Source: Ovoidimarina sp038744785
Lineage (GTDB): Bacteria > Pseudomonadota > Alphaproteobacteria > Rhodobacterales > Rhodobacteraceae
NCBI GenBank assembly: GCA_038744785.1
Contig: JBCDLX010000002.1
Coordinates: 62,001 to 126,000 of the forward strand
Reading direction: 5' to 3'
DNA: 64,000 nt
The translations under genes were made by a program, and so were the position numbers. Positions within the stretch are counted from its first letter, which is position 1. Every line of letters starts with the position of its first letter. Positions 33,507 to 41,730 of this stretch are shown here, piece after piece. The notes beneath the pieces were generated by a model that had not been told where the DNA came from, ran no database searches, and saw nothing but the letters and a program-made list of their open reading frames with translations.

Positions 33507-34760
33507 ATGCGGTTTTCTGGATTAAGGGTTCTGCGAGAGGGACTTCGCGGAAATACGGGCTGGGCCCCGCACTGGCGCGATCCATCGCCGAAGGACGCCT
33601 ATGACATCATCATCATCGGCGGCGGTGGCCACGGTTTGGCGACAGCGCATTATCTGGCGAAGGAACACGGGTTGACCAACGTTGCGGTCCTGGAGAAAGG
33701 ATATCTCGGGGGCGGCAATGTGGGCCGGAACACAACCATCGTGCGCGCCAATTACTGCCTTCCCGGGAACAGTGAATTCTACAGCCACTCCCTGAAGCTT
33801 TGGGAAGGGCTGGAGGAGGATCTGAACTACAACGTGATGCATTCGCAGCGGGGCATCATCAACCTGTTCCATTCGGACGGTCAGCGCGATTATGCCGCCC
33901 GGCGCGGCAATGCGATGATCAATCAGGGCGATGATGCAATCCTTCTGGACCGCGAGGGTGTGCGCGAACACATCCCCTTCATCGATTTCGACAATGTGCG
34001 CTTCCCGGTCTATGGCGGCCTTTACCATCCTCGGGGCGGCACCGCGCGTCACGATGCCGTGGCATGGGGGTTTGCCCGCGCCGCGGACAGCCGCGGCATT
34101 GATCTGATCCAAAATTGCGAAGTCACCGGGATCGACATCGAGGGTGGACGTGTCACCGGCGTTCAGACGTCACGTGGGGCGATTAAGGCAAAGACGGTGG
34201 GTATCGTCGTCGCCGGGCGCACCAGCCAGGTCGCCGCGATGGCCGGGATGCGTGTGCCGATTGAAAGCCACGTTTTGCAGGCATTTGTCACAGAAGGTCT
34301 AAAGCCGGTTCTGGACACGGTTGTGACGTTCGGGATGGGCCATTTCTATATCAGCCAGTCCGACAAGGGCGGTCTGGTTTTCGGCGGTGACCTCGACTTT
34401 TACGCATCATACGCCGCCCGGGGGAACCTGCCTATGGCCGAGCATGTGATGGAGGCGGCCATGACGCTTATGCCCACGATCGGGCGGGCACGGCTTCTGC
34501 GCAGCTGGGGCGGGATTATGGATATGTCGCCCGATGGCTCGCCGGTCATCGACCGGACCGGAATCGAAGGTCTCTACCTGAATTGCGGATGGTGCTATGG
34601 CGGCTTCAAGGCCGTGCCCGGATCCGGATTCGCCTTTGCGCATCTGCTGGCGCAGGACCGGCCCCATGACAGTGCCGCGCGATTCCGGCTTGACCGCTTT
34701 ACCACCGGCGCGGGGCTTATGGATGAAGAGGGCACCGGCTCTCAGCACAATCTGCACTGA
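33507..34760 (+). CDS. soxB: Sarcosine oxidase subunit beta
   Basis: A 417-residue FAD subunit of heterotetrameric sarcosine oxidase, which oxidises sarcosine to glycine and passes the methyl carbon to tetrahydrofolate. An FAD Rossmann motif, YDIIIIGGGGHGLATAHYLA, starts near residue 30. LEKGYLGGGNVGRNTTIVRANY marks the site of covalent FMN attachment by a histidine in this family (here the pattern is GRNTTIVRANYC). The end NCGWCYGGFKAVPGSGFAFAHLLA is typical. The ATG at 33507 gives the usual length. It begins the operon soxB-soxD-soxA-soxG. Confidence 0.93.
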   Translation: MRFSGLRVLREGLRGNTGWAPHWRDPSPKDAYDIIIIGGGGHGLATAHYLAKEHGLTNVAVLEKGYLGGGNVGRNTTIVRANYCLPGNSEFYSHSLKLWEGLEEDLNYNVMHSQRGIINLFHSDGQRDYAARRGNAMINQGDDAILLDREGVREHIPFIDFDNVRFPVYGGLYHPRGGTARHDAVAWGFARAADSRGIDLIQNCEVTGIDIEGGRVTGVQTSRGAIKAKTVGIVVAGRTSQVAAMAGMRVPIESHVLQAFVTEGLKPVLDTVVTFGMGHFYISQSDKGGLVFGGDLDFYASYAARGNLPMAEHVMEAAMTLMPTIGRARLLRSWGGIMDMSPDGSPVIDRTGIEGLYLNCGWCYGGFKAVPGSGFAFAHLLAQDRPHDSAARFRLDRFTTGAGLMDEEGTGSQHNLH

Positions 34761-34814
34761 CGGATGGCCAGCGATGCGATCTAAGTATTTTTGCCAGGAT
34801 GAAGGGGGCTGGCG

Positions 34815-35072
34815 GTGAGACTTTCCTGCCCGTACTGCGGTGAACGCGATAGCCGCGAGTTCAGCTATAGGGGACATGCTCTTGTGGCCCTGCGGCCCGA
34901 AGGCGAGGACTGGTCGCCTGAATGGGACGACTATCTGCACAATCGCGAAAACCCGGCGGGGTGGACCGAAGAGCTGTGGTATCATGCCGCGTGCGGAACC
35001 TGGTTTGTGGCCGAGCGGAATACCGTCACACATGCGTTTCGCAACATGCGTCTGCCGGGGACGCAGACATGA
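34815..35072 (+). CDS. soxD: Sarcosine oxidase subunit delta
   Basis: A small 85-residue zinc-binding subunit. CPYCG at residues 5-9 supplies two ligands and YHAACGTWF supplies the His and Cys that complete the site. RDSREFSYRGHALVALRP and WDDYLHNRENPAGWTEELWYH are the standard family segments. The start is a GTG at 34815, after GGGGGCTGGCG. It overlaps soxA by four bases (ATGA). Confidence 0.92.
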   Translation: MRLSCPYCGERDSREFSYRGHALVALRPEGEDWSPEWDDYLHNRENPAGWTEELWYHAACGTWFVAERNTVTHAFRNMRLPGTQT

Positions 35073-37984
35073 GGATCGACGGGTACGGGCGGATCGACCG
35101 CAACAGCACGTTGCGGTTCACGTTTGACGGTCGTCATCTGCGGGGGCACAAGGGCGATACGCTTGCTTCGGCGCTTCTGGCAAATGACATCCGACTGGTG
35201 GGCCGATCGTTCAAGTACCATCGGCCACGCGGCATCCTGACGGCAGGTTCGGAAGAACCGAATGCGCTCGTTCGCGTGCTTGGTGTTCCAAATACGCGGG
35301 CCACGACACAGGAGTTATTCGAGGGGCTGAGTGCGGAAAGCCAGAACCGCTGGCCTTCGCTCGCCAATGACCTGATGTCTGTCAACGATTTTGCCGCACC
35401 GTTTCTGTCGGCGGGATTTTACTACAAGACTTTCATGTGGCCGCGCGCGTTTTGGGAGAAGCTTTACGAGCCGTTGATCCGCCGGGCGGCGGGACTGGGC
35501 GCGCTGGATGCGTCTGGGCACGATTGGCCAACAGAACGCGCGTTTGCACACTGCGACGTCTTAGTCATCGGCGCGGGCCCGGCCGGTCTTATGGCGGCAC
35601 TCTGCGCAGCACGGGCTGGTGCCGATGTTATCCTCGCTTGCGAGGACACAGCGCCCGGTGGTCGGCTGTTGGCCGAACGCGAACGGGTCGGCGACCAGCC
35701 CGGTGCAGATTGGGCGGCGGGCGTAGCGGATGAGCTTCGGGCGATGGGCAACGTCCGGCTGATGCTGCGGACCACTGTGACCGGCGCCTATGACGGGGGG
35801 ACCTATGGCGCGCTGGAACGGGTGGCCTGCCACATCGGCAAACCGGGCGATGCGCCGCGTGAAACGTTTTGGCGGATTGCGGCCAAGGAGGCGGTTCTGG
35901 CCGCCGGTGCCCACGAACGCGGGATCGCGTTTCGCAACAATGACCGGCCCGGTGTAATGGCCGCCTCTGCCGTTCGCGCGTATCTTCATCGCTGGGGTGT
36001 GGCGCCGGGGCGAAAGGTCGCCGTTTTCGGCAACAATGATGAGGCGCGGCGTACGGCAGAGGATTTGCAGGCGGCCGGTGTCACCGTCACGGCGTTGGTC
36101 GATACGCGCGAGGTCGCGGACAGGGGCGATCTCCCCCTGTTCGCTGGTGGTCAGGTCACGGACACGAAGGGGCGTCAGGGACTGAAGTCTATTACGGTTG
36201 CGCAAAATGGCATTGAACGCAGCGTTGAGGCACATTGCCTTGCCGTAGCCGGAGGCTGGAACCCCAGCGTTCATCTGACTTGCCATATGAATGGACGCCC
36301 GGTGTGGCGCGACGACATTGCTGCTTTCGTTCCGGCAAAGGGCGCCGTTCCCGGGCTGACCCCTTGTGGCGCGGCGGACGGTGTCTTCGATACCCTAGGG
36401 TGCTTGCAGGACGGTTTGCGCGCCGCGGGAGAAGCTCTGAAGGCCCTCGATCTAAAGGCTCCGCATATGACAGCGCCCACGGCCGAGGATCGCGGGTATT
36501 CCGTTGACGCGTTCTGGCATGTGCCCGGAAAGGGGCGCGCCTGGTTAGACTTTCAGAACGACGTGACCGTGAAGGACGTCAAACAAGCGGCAGTGGAGAA
36601 CTTTAGGTCGGTCGAGCATATGAAGCGGTATACGACGCAAGGGATGGCGACCGATCAGGGCAAGAACTCGAACGTGGTAGCCCTTGCGATCCTCGCCGAT
36701 GCGACGGGCCGCTCAATTCCCGAAACCGGGACAACAACGTTCCGCCCGCCCTATACCCCTGTGTCGATTGCCGCAATGGGGGCCGGGGCCGAGGGGGCCG
36801 GGTTTCAGCCGCAGCGGTTCACCACATCGCATGCCGCAAGCGTGGCCCGCGGTGCACCCATGGTCGAAGCCGGGCTTTGGTACCGGCCCAGCTATTTTCC
36901 GGCCCCGGCCGAGACCACATGGCGCGAGGCGTGCGACCGCGAAGTGAAGATGGTCCGTGAAAGTGTTGGGATTGCGGACGTTTCCACGCTTGGGAAGATT
37001 GATATTCAAGGCCCTGATGCGGGCGCGTTTCTGGACTTCGTTTACACCAACATGTTCTCGACACTGAGGGTCGGGCGCGTCCGGTACGGGTTGATGCTGC
37101 GGGAAGACGGTCATGTCATGGACGATGGCACCACGGCGCGGCTTGGCGATGGTCATTTCCTGATGACCACGACAACCGCTGCAGCGGGCCAAGTCATGGC
37201 GCATCTTGATTTCGTGTCGCAGTGCCTGCGCCCTGACCTAGATGTGCGGTTCACCTCGGTCACCGAGCAATGGGCCCAATTTGCGATTGCCGGGCCAAAG
37301 GCGCGCGCGGTTCTGGCTGCCGCCACGGGGGCAGAGCTAAGCCCAGACGATTGGCCGTTTATGTCCTGCGGTCCGGTGACGGTCTTGGGCGTGCAGGGGC
37401 GCGCGTTCCGGATCAGTTTCTCGGGCGAGGAAGGCTACGAGCTGGCCGTGCCGGCACGCTACGGTTCGGGGCTTTACGCCTATCTCATTGGTCAGGCCGA
37501 GGCGCTGGGTGGTGGTCCTTATGGGATGGAGGCGCTGAACGTTCTTCGCATCGAGAAAGGGTTCATCACGCATTCCGAAATTCACGGGCGGGTGACGGCC
37601 TATGACATTGGAATGGGCGGGATGCTGTCCAAAAAGAAGGATTTCATTGGCAAGGCGGCGGCGGCGCGGCCTGGGCTTCTGGACGCAGGTCGCGAGCGCC
37701 TTGTTGGTCTTCAACCGGTCGAGGCTGATGGAAAGCTTTTGGCGGGTGCCCATCTTTTTGATCAAGGTGCGGCCGCACGGCGCGAGAACGATCAGGGCTA
37801 CCTGACCAGTGTCGGGTATTCGCCGATCCTGGGGACCATGCTGGGCCTTGGGTTCCTAAAGCGGGGGCCAGAGCGGCTGGGAGAAACGGTAATGATGGTA
37901 GATCATCTGCGCGGCACCAGGACGCGTTGCACCGTCACAAGCCCTGTTGTCTTCGACGCTGACGGGGGCCGGATGCGTGGCTAA
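35069..37984 (+). CDS. soxA: Sarcosine oxidase subunit alpha
   Basis: A 971-residue subunit. The N-terminal 2Fe-2S-like domain region has LASALLANDIRLVGRSFKYHRPRGILTAG. It is followed by an NAD-binding domain with CDVLVIGAGPAGLMAALCAARAGADVILACE, and by a C-terminal GcvT-like folate-binding domain (IADVSTLGKIDIQGPDAGAFLDFVYTNMFS). In the holoenzyme this chain holds NAD+ and tetrahydrofolate. ATG 35069 overlaps soxD. The frame upstream to 34922 lies inside soxD and is shadow. Confidence 0.93.
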   Translation: MRIDGYGRIDRNSTLRFTFDGRHLRGHKGDTLASALLANDIRLVGRSFKYHRPRGILTAGSEEPNALVRVLGVPNTRATTQELFEGLSAESQNRWPSLANDLMSVNDFAAPFLSAGFYYKTFMWPRAFWEKLYEPLIRRAAGLGALDASGHDWPTERAFAHCDVLVIGAGPAGLMAALCAARAGADVILACEDTAPGGRLLAERERVGDQPGADWAAGVADELRAMGNVRLMLRTTVTGAYDGGTYGALERVACHIGKPGDAPRETFWRIAAKEAVLAAGAHERGIAFRNNDRPGVMAASAVRAYLHRWGVAPGRKVAVFGNNDEARRTAEDLQAAGVTVTALVDTREVADRGDLPLFAGGQVTDTKGRQGLKSITVAQNGIERSVEAHCLAVAGGWNPSVHLTCHMNGRPVWRDDIAAFVPAKGAVPGLTPCGAADGVFDTLGCLQDGLRAAGEALKALDLKAPHMTAPTAEDRGYSVDAFWHVPGKGRAWLDFQNDVTVKDVKQAAVENFRSVEHMKRYTTQGMATDQGKNSNVVALAILADATGRSIPETGTTTFRPPYTPVSIAAMGAGAEGAGFQPQRFTTSHAASVARGAPMVEAGLWYRPSYFPAPAETTWREACDREVKMVRESVGIADVSTLGKIDIQGPDAGAFLDFVYTNMFSTLRVGRVRYGLMLREDGHVMDDGTTARLGDGHFLMTTTTAAAGQVMAHLDFVSQCLRPDLDVRFTSVTEQWAQFAIAGPKARAVLAAATGAELSPDDWPFMSCGPVTVLGVQGRAFRISFSGEEGYELAVPARYGSGLYAYLIGQAEALGGGPYGMEALNVLRIEKGFITHSEIHGRVTAYDIGMGGMLSKKKDFIGKAAAARPGLLDAGRERLVGLQPVEADGKLLAGAHLFDQGAAARRENDQGYLTSVGYSPILGTMLGLGFLKRGPERLGETVMMVDHLRGTRTRCTVTSPVVFDADGGRMRG

Positions 37985-38513
37985 TCTGATCCAGCAAGCG
38001 CCGATGGGCGGGATGGCGCCTGTCTCACACGGTACGGTCTCTTTGAGTGAGGCGCCTGCCGTTCCGATCACATGGGTCGCGCCGTATCGTGGCAACGCTG
38101 CAGCGGTTTCAGACGCGCTGAACGCAGAGGCAGGGGTCGGATTGCCCGATCCGAACACAGTCGTGACCGCAGGTCAGGTCCGCGCGGTCTGGTTTGGCCC
38201 GGGACAAGCGTTGATCCTGGGGGCCGGCGTGACGCCAAAGGGTGCTGCGCATGCCGACCAGTCCGACGCCTGGGCCTGGTTTGTGCTGGAAGGGGCTGGC
38301 GCGAAAGACGTACTCGCGCGCCTTACGCCTGTAGATCTGCGCGACGCGGTGTTCCCGGTGGGTGGTGCGTCAAGAACGCTGTTGTTTCATATGACGACAA
38401 CGTTGATGCGCGTGAGCAAGGATCGCTACGAGATCCTGGTTTTTCGTTCGATGGCGGCGACGGCGGTGCACGATCTGGAAACGGCCATGCGTCGTGTGGC
38501 CGCGCGCGGCTAA
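37977..38513 (+). CDS. soxG: Sarcosine oxidase subunit gamma
   Basis: A 178-residue subunit with the GcvT-like fold of SoxG (GPGQALILGAG, AWAWFVLEGAGAKDVLARLTPVDLRDAVFP, LLFHMTTTLMRVSKDRYEILVFRSMA). I start it at the GTG at 37977, which overlaps the soxA stop by 8 bases and begins VANLIQQAPMGG. An upstream TTG at 37947 is possible but lies fully inside soxA. No purU, folD or glyA follows, unlike many sarcosine operons. Confidence 0.88.
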   Translation: MANLIQQAPMGGMAPVSHGTVSLSEAPAVPITWVAPYRGNAAAVSDALNAEAGVGLPDPNTVVTAGQVRAVWFGPGQALILGAGVTPKGAAHADQSDAWAWFVLEGAGAKDVLARLTPVDLRDAVFPVGGASRTLLFHMTTTLMRVSKDRYEILVFRSMAATAVHDLETAMRRVAARG

Positions 38514-38553
38514 GGCCCCGGGACATTGGTCCGTGGCCAGGCTTTGATCCTAT

Positions 38554-38787
38554 CTATTCTGCCGGTGTCGCGTGGCCAGGAAGTGTGCGGTTCTGGGTGC
38601 GGTGGTAAAGCCGGGCGATGATGCCGCTTGCCGTTTTCTCGAACATGAACGGCAGAACCGCGTGGACAAGCGCGGCGCCTGCGGCTGCGGCAAGCCAAAA
38701 TGCAAACCACAACGCGAAGCGGAAGTGTTCAAAATAGCTCTCGTCAACCGAAGCGGGGTGGTCGGTGAAAAGGCGGGCAAGGGACAT
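38554..38787 (-). CDS. DUF6356 family small membrane protein
   Basis: A 77-residue protein, MSLARLFTDHPASVDESYFEHFRFALWFA, then a hydrophobic helix AFWLAAAAGAALVHAVLPFMF and a basic tail. The pattern FTxHPxSVxExYxEH is DUF6356, widespread in alphaproteobacteria and of unknown function. ATG 38787 is chosen. The longer frame reaches into the lrp promoter. It is divergent from the Lrp regulator. Confidence 0.8.
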   Translation of the reverse strand: MSLARLFTDHPASVDESYFEHFRFALWFAFWLAAAAGAALVHAVLPFMFEKTASGIIARLYHRTQNRTLPGHATPAE

Positions 38788-38876
38788 CTTTGGCTCCATA
38801 ACTCTGCTCTGGTGGAAACATTGCACGAGTGCAGCAAGACAATCATCACATTTAGTCTTTCTGTTTTGTAACAAGT

Positions 38877-38891
38877 TGGGATAATATCCCA
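38877..38891. promoter_or_regulatory. 15-base palindrome at the lrp start (possible Lrp operator)
   Basis: TGGGATA-A-TATCCCA, perfect arms around a single central base, ending 3 bases before the regulator's ATG. Fifteen bases with an AT-rich centre is the form of Lrp/AsnC sites. Position overlapping the ribosome site suggests autorepression, or control of the divergent DUF6356 gene. Confidence 0.6.
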
Positions 38892-38894
38892 CGA

Positions 38895-39359
38895 ATGAGG
38901 TCGAATCTAGACGAAACGGATCGACGGATCTTGAGCGCCCTCCAAAAGGACGCCACGCTTTCTGTCGATGCCGTGGCGGAGGCTGCCGGCCTGTCGCGCA
39001 ATGCAGCCTGGCGGCGCATACGGCGGTTGGACGATTCAGGCGTGATCCGGGGCCGTGTCGCGCTTTTGGATCCTGAGTCCCTGGGCATTGGCCTGACCGT
39101 ATTCATCGCCGTCCGCACCGATCGGCATGACGGCGAGTGGGCTGAGACGTTTTCCCAGGCTACCCGCAGCTTCCCCGAGATCACCGGCGTTTATCGCACC
39201 AGTGGCGAACTCGACTATTTGATCCGCGCGCAGGTGCGCGACGTGAAGGGGTATGACCGCCTCTACCGCCGCCTGATCGAAAAGATCGACCTAAAGGACG
39301 TTTCGGCAAGCTTTGTGATGGAAGAGATCAAAGAGACAACAGCCCTGCCGGTGGGGTAG
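38895..39359 (+). CDS. Lrp/AsnC-family transcriptional regulator
   Basis: A 154-residue feast/famine regulator. The helix-turn-helix is LDETDRRILSALQKDATLSVDAVAEAAGLSRNAAWRRIRRL. The C-terminal RAM ligand domain runs from GIGLTVFIAVRTD through YRTSGELDYLIRAQVRDVKGYDRLYRRLIEKI. Only this start gives the complete helix-turn-helix. A 15-base palindrome ends 3 bases before it, so the message may be leaderless or operator-masked. Ligand unknown. The sox operon upstream is a possible target but this is only proximity. Confidence 0.88.
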   Translation: MRSNLDETDRRILSALQKDATLSVDAVAEAAGLSRNAAWRRIRRLDDSGVIRGRVALLDPESLGIGLTVFIAVRTDRHDGEWAETFSQATRSFPEITGVYRTSGELDYLIRAQVRDVKGYDRLYRRLIEKIDLKDVSASFVMEEIKETTALPVG

Positions 39360-39437
39360 CGCCGATTGAAGGTGGGCCGGTCGGTGCCAACGCCGAAATT
39401 AACCGCGTGTTGGCACCTCTGTGCGCAGGCTGATCCT

Positions 39438-39761
39438 GTGCGTTTCGGAAGACCTAATATACGGCACTTGCCGACGCTGTGCCTTCTGCTGCTGGCCTTG
39501 CCTGCCTTGGGGGACACGGCCCATGGCCGTCCCCCGGCAGCCATCGCCGGGGCTGTGGCGGGTGCCATCGCCTCGGATGGACCCTTTGGCGAGGCGCTGG
39601 AACGGGCTTTGGATCCGCCGGTGTGCTGTCAGCTTCGCGCCGCGTGCCGGGGTCAGCTTGATCGGATCACAACAGGAGAGGCGAAGTCACTTTGCCTTTC
39701 GGAAAACGGTCAGCCGCTAGTTAATCAGTATTGTCACGCCGACGGAATGTGCAGGCCATGA
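39438..39761 (+). CDS. Possible small exported protein
   Basis: From GTG 39438 a 107-residue protein begins with a hydrophobic leader (LPTLCLLLLALPALGDTAHG). It continues with PPVCCQLRAACRGQLDRITTGEAKSLCL and ends QYCHADGMCRP, with about seven cysteines after the leader that suggest a disulphide-rich secreted protein. No ribosome site is obvious, and an in-frame TTG at 39366 is an alternative. I know no family. Coding status is moderate to low. Confidence 0.42.
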   Translation: MRFGRPNIRHLPTLCLLLLALPALGDTAHGRPPAAIAGAVAGAIASDGPFGEALERALDPPVCCQLRAACRGQLDRITTGEAKSLCLSENGQPLVNQYCHADGMCRP

Positions 39762-39808
39762 AAGCCGGGGTTTTCGACAGGCGCTCGCTTTCCAGTAGGC
39801 GCGAAGGC

Positions 39809-41611
39809 TCAAAGCCGGTCCGTGGCCGCATAGATCACATGCAGGAACCGGTGCGCCATGATGGGATTGGCCGTGAACGGGGCAGGGGCGAACCCTCCCT
39901 TTTGCTCGCCTTCGGATGCCTCATAGACCACCGTGTCCTCTTTTATCGTCACCTCGACGGTGAGCGTATCCAGCGTTTCGGGATCGATCGCCATCGGATC
40001 CTCGGACAGAATGACAAAATCGGCGAGCTTTCCGGGCTCAATCGATCCTTTCGCGTTCTCCTCGAAATGCTGCCACGCGGGCCAGATCGTCATCGCCTTC
40101 AGCGCGGTCATGACATCGACGCGTTGATGGGGGCCAAGGATATCACCGGACCGCGTGCGGCGCGTCACCGTCGCATCGAGCACGCGCATGCTGTCGGGAA
40201 AGGCCACCGGGGCGTCGTGATGGGTGCCAAACATCATCCCGCGCTCTCTGATCCAGCCGGTCGGAGAGATGTTTTCAGCGTTCACCGGGCCGACGGTGTG
40301 ATCCCGGTGCCAATCGCCCCAGTAGAATGTGTGCATCGGAAAGACGGACGGGAACACACCTAGGCGGTTGTAGGCGTCCACCTGATCCACCCGTTGAAAC
40401 TGGCCATGAATAAGGACCGGGCGCAGATCCGGGGTGCCGTGTTCGGCCTGCGCGGCGTCAATCGCTGCAATCAGCATGTCGGACGCGCCTTCCCCGTTGG
40501 CGTGCGTGATGATCTGAATTCCGTTTTCGTAGGCCCAGCCGGTGACATCCAGCACTTGGTCCGCCGTGGCGGAGGCGTACCCAGCATAGCCTGGTGGGTA
40601 AACGCCGACCGGGTCGTAATAGGGTCGGTCTCGAAGTGCTGTAAATCCCTGGGGTGATCCATCTATCGTTAGTTTCGCGCCAGCGACCCGGAACCGGTTG
40701 ACGTAGTCGCGCGACACATTTGCTGCGATGTAGTCGCGGTCCACAAGCACGTCCGGATAGGTCACGACATCCACCGGCAAACCGCCCTCGGCTGCGACCG
40801 CCTTTAACGTCTCGGCCACGCCAGACGAACTGCGCCCCTCTTGGGCGGTTGTGTACCCGTAGCTTGCCCAAAGCTCGGTTCCCGCCCGGGCAAAAGCTTT
40901 CAACCCGGCATCGCCAAGATTGCCCAGAAGCGGGACGAGGGCGACAAAGAAGGCATTCTCTTCCAAAACCCCTGTGGGTTCGCCCGCATCGTCAAACCGG
41001 ATCACGCCACCCGGCGGCGCAACACTTGCCGCCCTGATCCCAGAGAGCTCCAGCGCCTTAGAGTTGAGCACGCCGAAATGGCCGGACTGATGGATGATAG
41101 CAATCGGGATGTCTGCTGACACCGCGTCCAGGTCTTCGCGTGTCGGCGGGCGCTGTTCAGCAAGTTGACTTTCGTCATAGCCGAACCCGACGATCAATTG
41201 CGTTTGGTTGACCACGGCCTGGTTCGCAGCAATCCAATCTCGCAACGTCTGCTGCAAAGTCGCGATATCGGCGTTCGGCCCGTCGGGCGGTGGCAAAAGG
41301 TTGGCCGACAGCGCCTGCAGACCGCCCATTACGACATGCCCATGGCTATCGACGAAACCGGGAAGCATCGCGCGGCCTGCTAGATCGAATATCTCAGTCC
41401 CGTCGCCTTGATGCGCCATCACATCGGGCAATGCGCCGACCGCAAGGATCACGCCATCCAGTACGGCCACAGCCTCGACCCGGGGCGTGCCGTCATCGAT
41501 CGTCAGGATCGGGCCGCCGGTATAGATCGTGTCGGCGATCTCTTGTGACTGAGCGGCTTGGGCGACCGCCGCTGCCACTGTGGCGGAGAGCAACAAGGAC
41601 CAAGGCTGCAT
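39809..41611 (-). CDS. Amidohydrolase, YtcJ-like, exported
   Basis: A 600-residue metal-dependent amidohydrolase of the YtcJ/N-substituted formamide deformylase group. A signal peptide (MQPWSLLLSATVAAAVAQAAQS) precedes DTIYTGGPILTIDDGTPRVEAVAVLDG and the metal site DSHGHVVMGG. LTIDGSPQGFTALRDRPYY follows. Near the end, KAMTIWPAWQHFEENAKGSIEPGKLADFVILSEDPMAID is the family signature. Being periplasmic is a little unusual but common in this subgroup. Substrate unknown. Start ATG 41611 gives the signal peptide. The longer frame collides with dnaG. Confidence 0.85.
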   Translation of the reverse strand: MQPWSLLLSATVAAAVAQAAQSQEIADTIYTGGPILTIDDGTPRVEAVAVLDGVILAVGALPDVMAHQGDGTEIFDLAGRAMLPGFVDSHGHVVMGGLQALSANLLPPPDGPNADIATLQQTLRDWIAANQAVVNQTQLIVGFGYDESQLAEQRPPTREDLDAVSADIPIAIIHQSGHFGVLNSKALELSGIRAASVAPPGGVIRFDDAGEPTGVLEENAFFVALVPLLGNLGDAGLKAFARAGTELWASYGYTTAQEGRSSSGVAETLKAVAAEGGLPVDVVTYPDVLVDRDYIAANVSRDYVNRFRVAGAKLTIDGSPQGFTALRDRPYYDPVGVYPPGYAGYASATADQVLDVTGWAYENGIQIITHANGEGASDMLIAAIDAAQAEHGTPDLRPVLIHGQFQRVDQVDAYNRLGVFPSVFPMHTFYWGDWHRDHTVGPVNAENISPTGWIRERGMMFGTHHDAPVAFPDSMRVLDATVTRRTRSGDILGPHQRVDVMTALKAMTIWPAWQHFEENAKGSIEPGKLADFVILSEDPMAIDPETLDTLTVEVTIKEDTVVYEASEGEQKGGFAPAPFTANPIMAHRFLHVIYAATDRL

Positions 41612-41730
41612 GAAATCCTCCGAATAAAATGCGTTCTCCTGATAGACTACGGGCCTGGCCCCGTTCTGGATAGCCCTTGGCGCTGCGGGACGCCCTTGCG
41701 GCGGTGGGGAAGGTTGCAGATACTTCCGTA

